Positions 33,601 to 35,959 of a DNA stretch of 35,959 bases are shown here, piece after piece. How positions within the stretch are numbered: the first letter of the stretch is position 1; each line of letters starts with the position of its first letter. The notes beneath the pieces are model-generated. The model did not search any database. It was given only the letters and a program-made list of their open reading frames with translations, and was not told the DNA's origin. The translations under genes and the position numbers were made by a program. The DNA comes from an uncultured Prevotellaceae bacterium. Its GTDB lineage: Bacteria; Bacteroidota; Bacteroidia; Bacteroidales; Bacteroidaceae. The stretch lies in NCBI GenBank assembly GCA_937893145.1, contig CALBJW010000136.1, forward strand, positions 1-35,959. The letters run 5' to 3'.

Positions 33601-34950
33601 TTGGGAAGTAACAAAAAAATAAATAGGACAAGGGTTGTTCAGGCAGGTATCATACTTGCTGGGGGGATTGCAATGTTTGCATTCTTCCAAATGAAGTACC
33701 CATACCACTTCTACTTTCAGGAGCAGGAGCAGTTGTTCTTGATGGACTGGGAGTATGTGAGGGGCTACTTCGGAACGGAGAAGTGGGGAGGGTTCGCACG
33801 ACTGGTGGGAGACTTCCTCACACAATTCTATTATTATATGTTTGCAGGAGCGGCTATCCTCACGGGAATGCTGCTAATTGTGGGCGACCTTGCACGAAGG
33901 GTTGCGGAGAGTGTGATACGACTATTCGTGAAGTCGGAGAACGCTGTCTGTTCGTGGATAGCCTTCGCTGTGGGGGTATCTGTGATGTGCATCTGCATGA
34001 TGATGTCCTTTGACTACTCATTCAGACTGAGCAACCTCGTGAGCATAGTGGGACTGTGCCTTTTTGTTTGGTTGTCTTTCTGGTTGTTCGGGAAATTCAA
34101 GATGCGTATAGCCAAGTTAATTGGCATACTTGTGGGTATTCCTTTCCTCTTTTTGTTCATGCCACAGAAGGGGGATTTCAAGGGAAAGATTGGTGGTCCA
34201 GAACTTGACTTTGAGCGTTTGCTTGCCTACGACAACGAATACTACTTCGGTCACTACAACAGGGTGATTGAGATGGGAAGGGAGGACGGCGAGAAGATGA
34301 CGGAGGAGATGTCGTACTTCTACTGCATGGCTCTGGAGAAGATGGGGGCACTGGCTGATATGTTGCCTACGATGAAGAACCCGAACCTCGGCACATTCTA
34401 CAAGATTGGAGAGGACACGCCTCGTTTCGTGATACGAATGATGAACGAGATGTACTACCTGATTGGTGACATGACATATACGGAGCGTGCGGCACTGTTG
34501 GCTAACACATTCTCGAGGGATGGTCGTTCGGCACGAATGGTGAAGCGACTGGCTGAGGCGAACCTCGTGAATGGTGATGTGCCTGCTGCGATGAAGTATC
34601 TGCGACTGTTGGAGAAGACCATAGTATATAGGAGGTGGGCGAAGGCTCACATGCCTGGTTCGATGACTGCTGCGGTGGAGGCTGAGATAGCGGAGAAGGC
34701 GAAGTACATCAACACTTCGGACAGCATTCGCATCGGCGACAACTGCTACACTATCCTCACTCAGTTGCTGGACAGCAATCCCGACAATGTTGTGGCACTC
34801 GACTACTTGCTCTGCAGCGATATGCTCTCTCGACAGCGTGACACTTTCGTGATGGACTACGAGAAGTATGGTCCAAGTGATAGAGGGATATTTAGGGAGG
34901 TATATGGAGAGCCCCACCCCAGCCCTCCCCAAGGGGAGGGAGACAGGTAG
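33601..34950 (+). CDS. DUF6057-like membrane protein, C-terminus altered by a short repeat
   Basis: The 449-residue product has membrane segments at about 13-35, 78-100, 117-137, 143-163 and 170-187. A soluble helical region from about 200 follows, with repeat-like helices (E-E-M-S-Y-F-Y-C-M-A-L-E-K-M-G-A-L) resembling TPRs. It resembles the Bacteroidales family DUF6057; function unknown. The reading starts at TTG 33601, ten bases after the previous stop, as no ATG precedes the first membrane segment. The last residues (H-P-S-P-P-Q-G-E-G) come from a GC-rich palindromic intergenic repeat, so the native C-terminus has probably been replaced or truncated. Confidence 0.7.
   Translation: MGSNKKINRTRVVQAGIILAGGIAMFAFFQMKYPYHFYFQEQEQLFLMDWEYVRGYFGTEKWGGFARLVGDFLTQFYYYMFAGAAILTGMLLIVGDLARRVAESVIRLFVKSENAVCSWIAFAVGVSVMCICMMMSFDYSFRLSNLVSIVGLCLFVWLSFWLFGKFKMRIAKLIGILVGIPFLFLFMPQKGDFKGKIGGPELDFERLLAYDNEYYFGHYNRVIEMGREDGEKMTEEMSYFYCMALEKMGALADMLPTMKNPNLGTFYKIGEDTPRFVIRMMNEMYYLIGDMTYTERAALLANTFSRDGRSARMVKRLAEANLVNGDVPAAMKYLRLLEKTIVYRRWAKAHMPGSMTAAVEAEIAEKAKYINTSDSIRIGDNCYTILTQLLDSNPDNVVALDYLLCSDMLSRQRDTFVMDYEKYGPSDRGIFREVYGEPHPSPPQGEGDR
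34911..34943. repeat. GC-rich palindromic repeat (PSPPQGEG-type)
   Basis: CCCTCCCC (34923-34930) and GGGGAGGG (34933-34940) form a perfect 8-bp inverted repeat around AA, within a CCCCACCCC-rich context. Translated in the overlapping reading frame it gives P-S-P-P-Q-G-E-G. Its composition differs sharply from the flanking DNA. Confidence 0.75.
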
Positions 34951-34979
34951 TTAGTAAAGGGTGTAGCGATGCAAAGAAA

Positions 34980-35786
34980 ATGACAAATAAGATGAAGAAG
35001 ACTATTGCAGACATATTATTATTGGTACTTTTGGCGGCTTGTACCCCTACCCCACAGGAGGTGGTGAGGGTGGACGAGGATGTGCCTATGTACCCTGACT
35101 ATACGGACATCACGATTCCGGTGAACATTGCTCCACTCAACTTCCTGCTTAGGGGAGAGGGCGTGGAAGCGGTGTGCGTATATGCGGATGATGAAGTGAT
35201 TTTCTCTGGTAGAGGTAATGAGGTGGTGATGGACCTGGACGACTGGAAGGAGATGATGAAGAGGAAGGTGGGCAAGGACATCAAGGTGGCCACCATCATC
35301 GGACGCTACTACACCATGGACCGCGACAAGCGCTGGGAGCGCGTGAAGGAAGCTTACGACCTTATCGTATGTGGCAAGGGTGCTGAAGCTGCTGACATGG
35401 TTCAGGCTGTAATGGAAGGTGTAAGCTTCGCCATCCGTGACAGCTTTGAGGTTGCAAAGAGCCTCGGCATTGAGATTAAGCGTTCCAAGCTCTGCGGCGG
35501 CGGTGCAAAAGCTCCCGTATGGCGCAAAATCATTGCCAACGTGCTGAACATCTCCATTGACATTCCCCAGACCGAGGAAGGCCCCGGTTACGGCGGTGCA
35601 ATGCTTGCTATGGTAGGCTGCGGAGAGTACGAGAGCGTAAGCAAATGCTCTGACGCACTTGTAAGCGTAAGCTCCACCGTTGAACCGGAAGCGGAGCTGG
35701 CGGCCTTATATGAGGAACGCTACAGAAAATTCAAGGCAATATATCCAACAGTAAAACCGCTGTTTAAAGTACTTAAGGAGGACTGA
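34980..35786 (+). CDS. Chimeric open frame: Bacteroidales lipoprotein start / GpmI segment / xylulokinase end
   Basis: The 268-codon frame is open throughout but is a composite of three unrelated proteins. Residues 1-100 are a Bacteroidales lipoprotein start (lipobox LLAAC, Cys21; then D-I-T-I-P-V-N-I-A-P-L-N-F). That start is of the kind seen in PD40/TolB-like surface proteins often found after DUF6057 genes. Residues about 101-136 match phosphoglycerate mutase GpmI. Residues about 137-268 match the end of xylulokinase. No natural family has this order. The joins fall at short peptides that the partners could share, which explains why the frame is preserved. An alternative start is Met5 (34992). 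Treat as an artefact, not as a functional gene. Confidence 0.8.
   Translation: MTNKMKKTIADILLLVLLAACTPTPQEVVRVDEDVPMYPDYTDITIPVNIAPLNFLLRGEGVEAVCVYADDEVIFSGRGNEVVMDLDDWKEMMKRKVGKDIKVATIIGRYYTMDRDKRWERVKEAYDLIVCGKGAEAADMVQAVMEGVSFAIRDSFEVAKSLGIEIKRSKLCGGGAKAPVWRKIIANVLNISIDIPQTEEGPGYGGAMLAMVGCGEYESVSKCSDALVSVSSTVEPEAELAALYEERYRKFKAIYPTVKPLFKVLKED
35280..35390 (+). pseudogene. gpmI: Internal fragment of phosphoglycerate mutase (GpmI)
   Basis: About 36 codons encode A-T-I-I-G-R-Y-Y-T-M-D-R-D-K-R-W-E-R-V followed by E-A-Y-D-L-I, the conserved block of cofactor-independent 2,3-bisphosphoglycerate mutase. Neither the N- nor the C-terminal remainder of the enzyme is present. Codons are GC-richer (GACCGCGACAAGCGC) than in the Bacteroidales part. 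It is bounded by the two proposed joins near 35280-35291 and 35388-35408. Confidence 0.75.
35388..35786 (+). pseudogene. xylB: 3' part of xylulokinase gene, clostridial type
   Basis: About 132 codons match the C-terminal domain of xylulokinase: A-V-M-E-G-V-S-F-A-I-R-D-S-F-E-V, L-C-G-G-G-A-K-A-P-V-W, and E-G-P-G-Y-G-G-A-M-L-A-M-V-G. The full enzyme, about 490-500 residues, would need some 360 further residues upstream, which are absent. The segment is followed by a Shine-Dalgarno sequence and xylA, as in clostridial xylBA operons. Confidence 0.85.
35775..35781 (+). promoter_or_regulatory. Shine-Dalgarno sequence before xylA
   Basis: AAGGAGG lies 8 bases before the xylA ATG and overlaps the last codons of xylB. 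It is a full-strength ribosome-binding site of Firmicutes type. The other genes examined in this window lack such a site, which supports a different taxonomic source for the right end. Confidence 0.85.
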
Positions 35787-35789
35787 AAC

Positions 35790-35959
35790 ATGATATTCCC
35801 CAACATTCCCGTAATAAAATACGAGGGTGCGCAGAGCAAAAACCCTCTGGCATTCAAGTTCTATGATTCTGAGAAAATCATTCTCGGAAAGCCTATGAAG
35901 GAGCATCTCCCCTTCGCAATGGCATGGTGGCACAATCTCGGTGCAGCAGGCACCGACAT
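35790..35959 (+). CDS. xylA: Xylose isomerase, N-terminal part (runs off the window)
   Basis: The visible 56 codons encode the start of xylose isomerase: F-P-N-I-P-V-I-K-Y-E-G, then N-P-L-A-F-K-F-Y-D and H-L-P-F-A-M-A-W-W-H-N-L-G-A-A-G-T-D. The enzyme converts D-xylose to D-xylulose, the substrate of xylulokinase. It lies 3 bases after the xylB stop. The frame is open at the window edge. It belongs with the xylB fragment to a probably clostridial sequence joined to this contig. Confidence 0.92.
   Translation, partial: MIFPNIPVIKYEGAQSKNPLAFKFYDSEKIILGKPMKEHLPFAMAWWHNLGAAGTD

Noticed and set aside
34980..35786. A natural fusion protein or new bifunctional enzyme
   Set aside because: The GpmI piece is about 36 residues and cannot fold or act alone, the xylulokinase lacks its nucleotide-binding N-terminal half, and the downstream signals are of another taxonomic type.

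Overview
The window looks like a chromosomal segment of a plant-fibre-degrading gut or rumen Bacteroidales, most probably Prevotella or a close relative. Four things support this. Promoters follow the Bacteroidetes pattern (TTTG, about 19-20 bp, then TAnnTTTG), and Shine-Dalgarno sequences are generally absent. Three secreted proteins end in a near-identical tail of the type D-L-x-G-R-R ... G-I-Y-I-x-N-G-K-K. The gene families are typical of the group: HmuY, Calycin-like, DUF4837, DUF4861, DUF6057, DUF4369-thioredoxin, and folP-cdaA pairing. The glycoside hydrolases target xylan, pectin and beta-glucan.

Layout. 1-541: 3' part of an initiator tRNA, its terminator, and a gene-free stretch with two unrelated tandem arrays of about 22 bp period. 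542-5148: divergent GH10 xylanase (with inserted carbohydrate-binding modules) and GH35 beta-galactosidase-like enzyme. 5221-9898 (minus): a probable four-gene run of murF, a DMT permease, a TlpA-like thioredoxin lipoprotein and a secreted Ig-like protein. 10091-13371: a haem-uptake locus, hmuY, a TonB-dependent hmuR-like receptor and a calycin-like lipoprotein. 13495-16053 (minus): secreted M6 metalloprotease. 16180-20110: folP, cdaA, GH105 and a DUF4837 lipoprotein, closely spaced. 20235-20408: a 57-residue 2[4Fe-4S] ferredoxin. 20509-25743: GH2, CE12-like esterase and a zinc-ribbon membrane protein. 25717-26307 (minus): phosphopantetheinyl transferase, sharing a symmetric bidirectional promoter with a GH9 endoglucanase (26401-28182). 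28219-28394: a 176-bp element with perfect 26-bp terminal inverted repeats. 28427-32013: GH106 alpha-L-rhamnosidase overlapping a DMT permease gene. 32082-32163: tRNA-Leu (minus). 32340 onward: DUF4861 protein, DUF6057 membrane protein and a small lipoprotein.

GH106, GH105, the CE12-like esterase and GH2 together fit rhamnogalacturonan/pectin breakdown, while GH10, GH35 and GH9 fit hemicellulose and beta-glucan. No SusC/SusD pair, sigma/anti-sigma pair or hybrid two-component regulator is present, so these are dispersed CAZyme genes and not a complete polysaccharide utilisation locus.

The right end is anomalous. One open reading frame (34980-35786) runs in frame from a Bacteroidales lipoprotein start, through a short phosphoglycerate mutase (GpmI) segment, into the C-terminal third of a clostridial-type xylulokinase. 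A Shine-Dalgarno-led xylose isomerase start follows. This is best read as an assembly chimera joined at short shared sequences, and everything after about 35280 should not be trusted as part of this genome. No convincing undescribed multi-gene system was found. The most interesting non-coding signals are the TGACAG-N4-CTGTCA array (320-393), the symmetric promoter (26321-26357), the two-armed hairpin (13381-13445) and the 176-bp inverted-repeat element.
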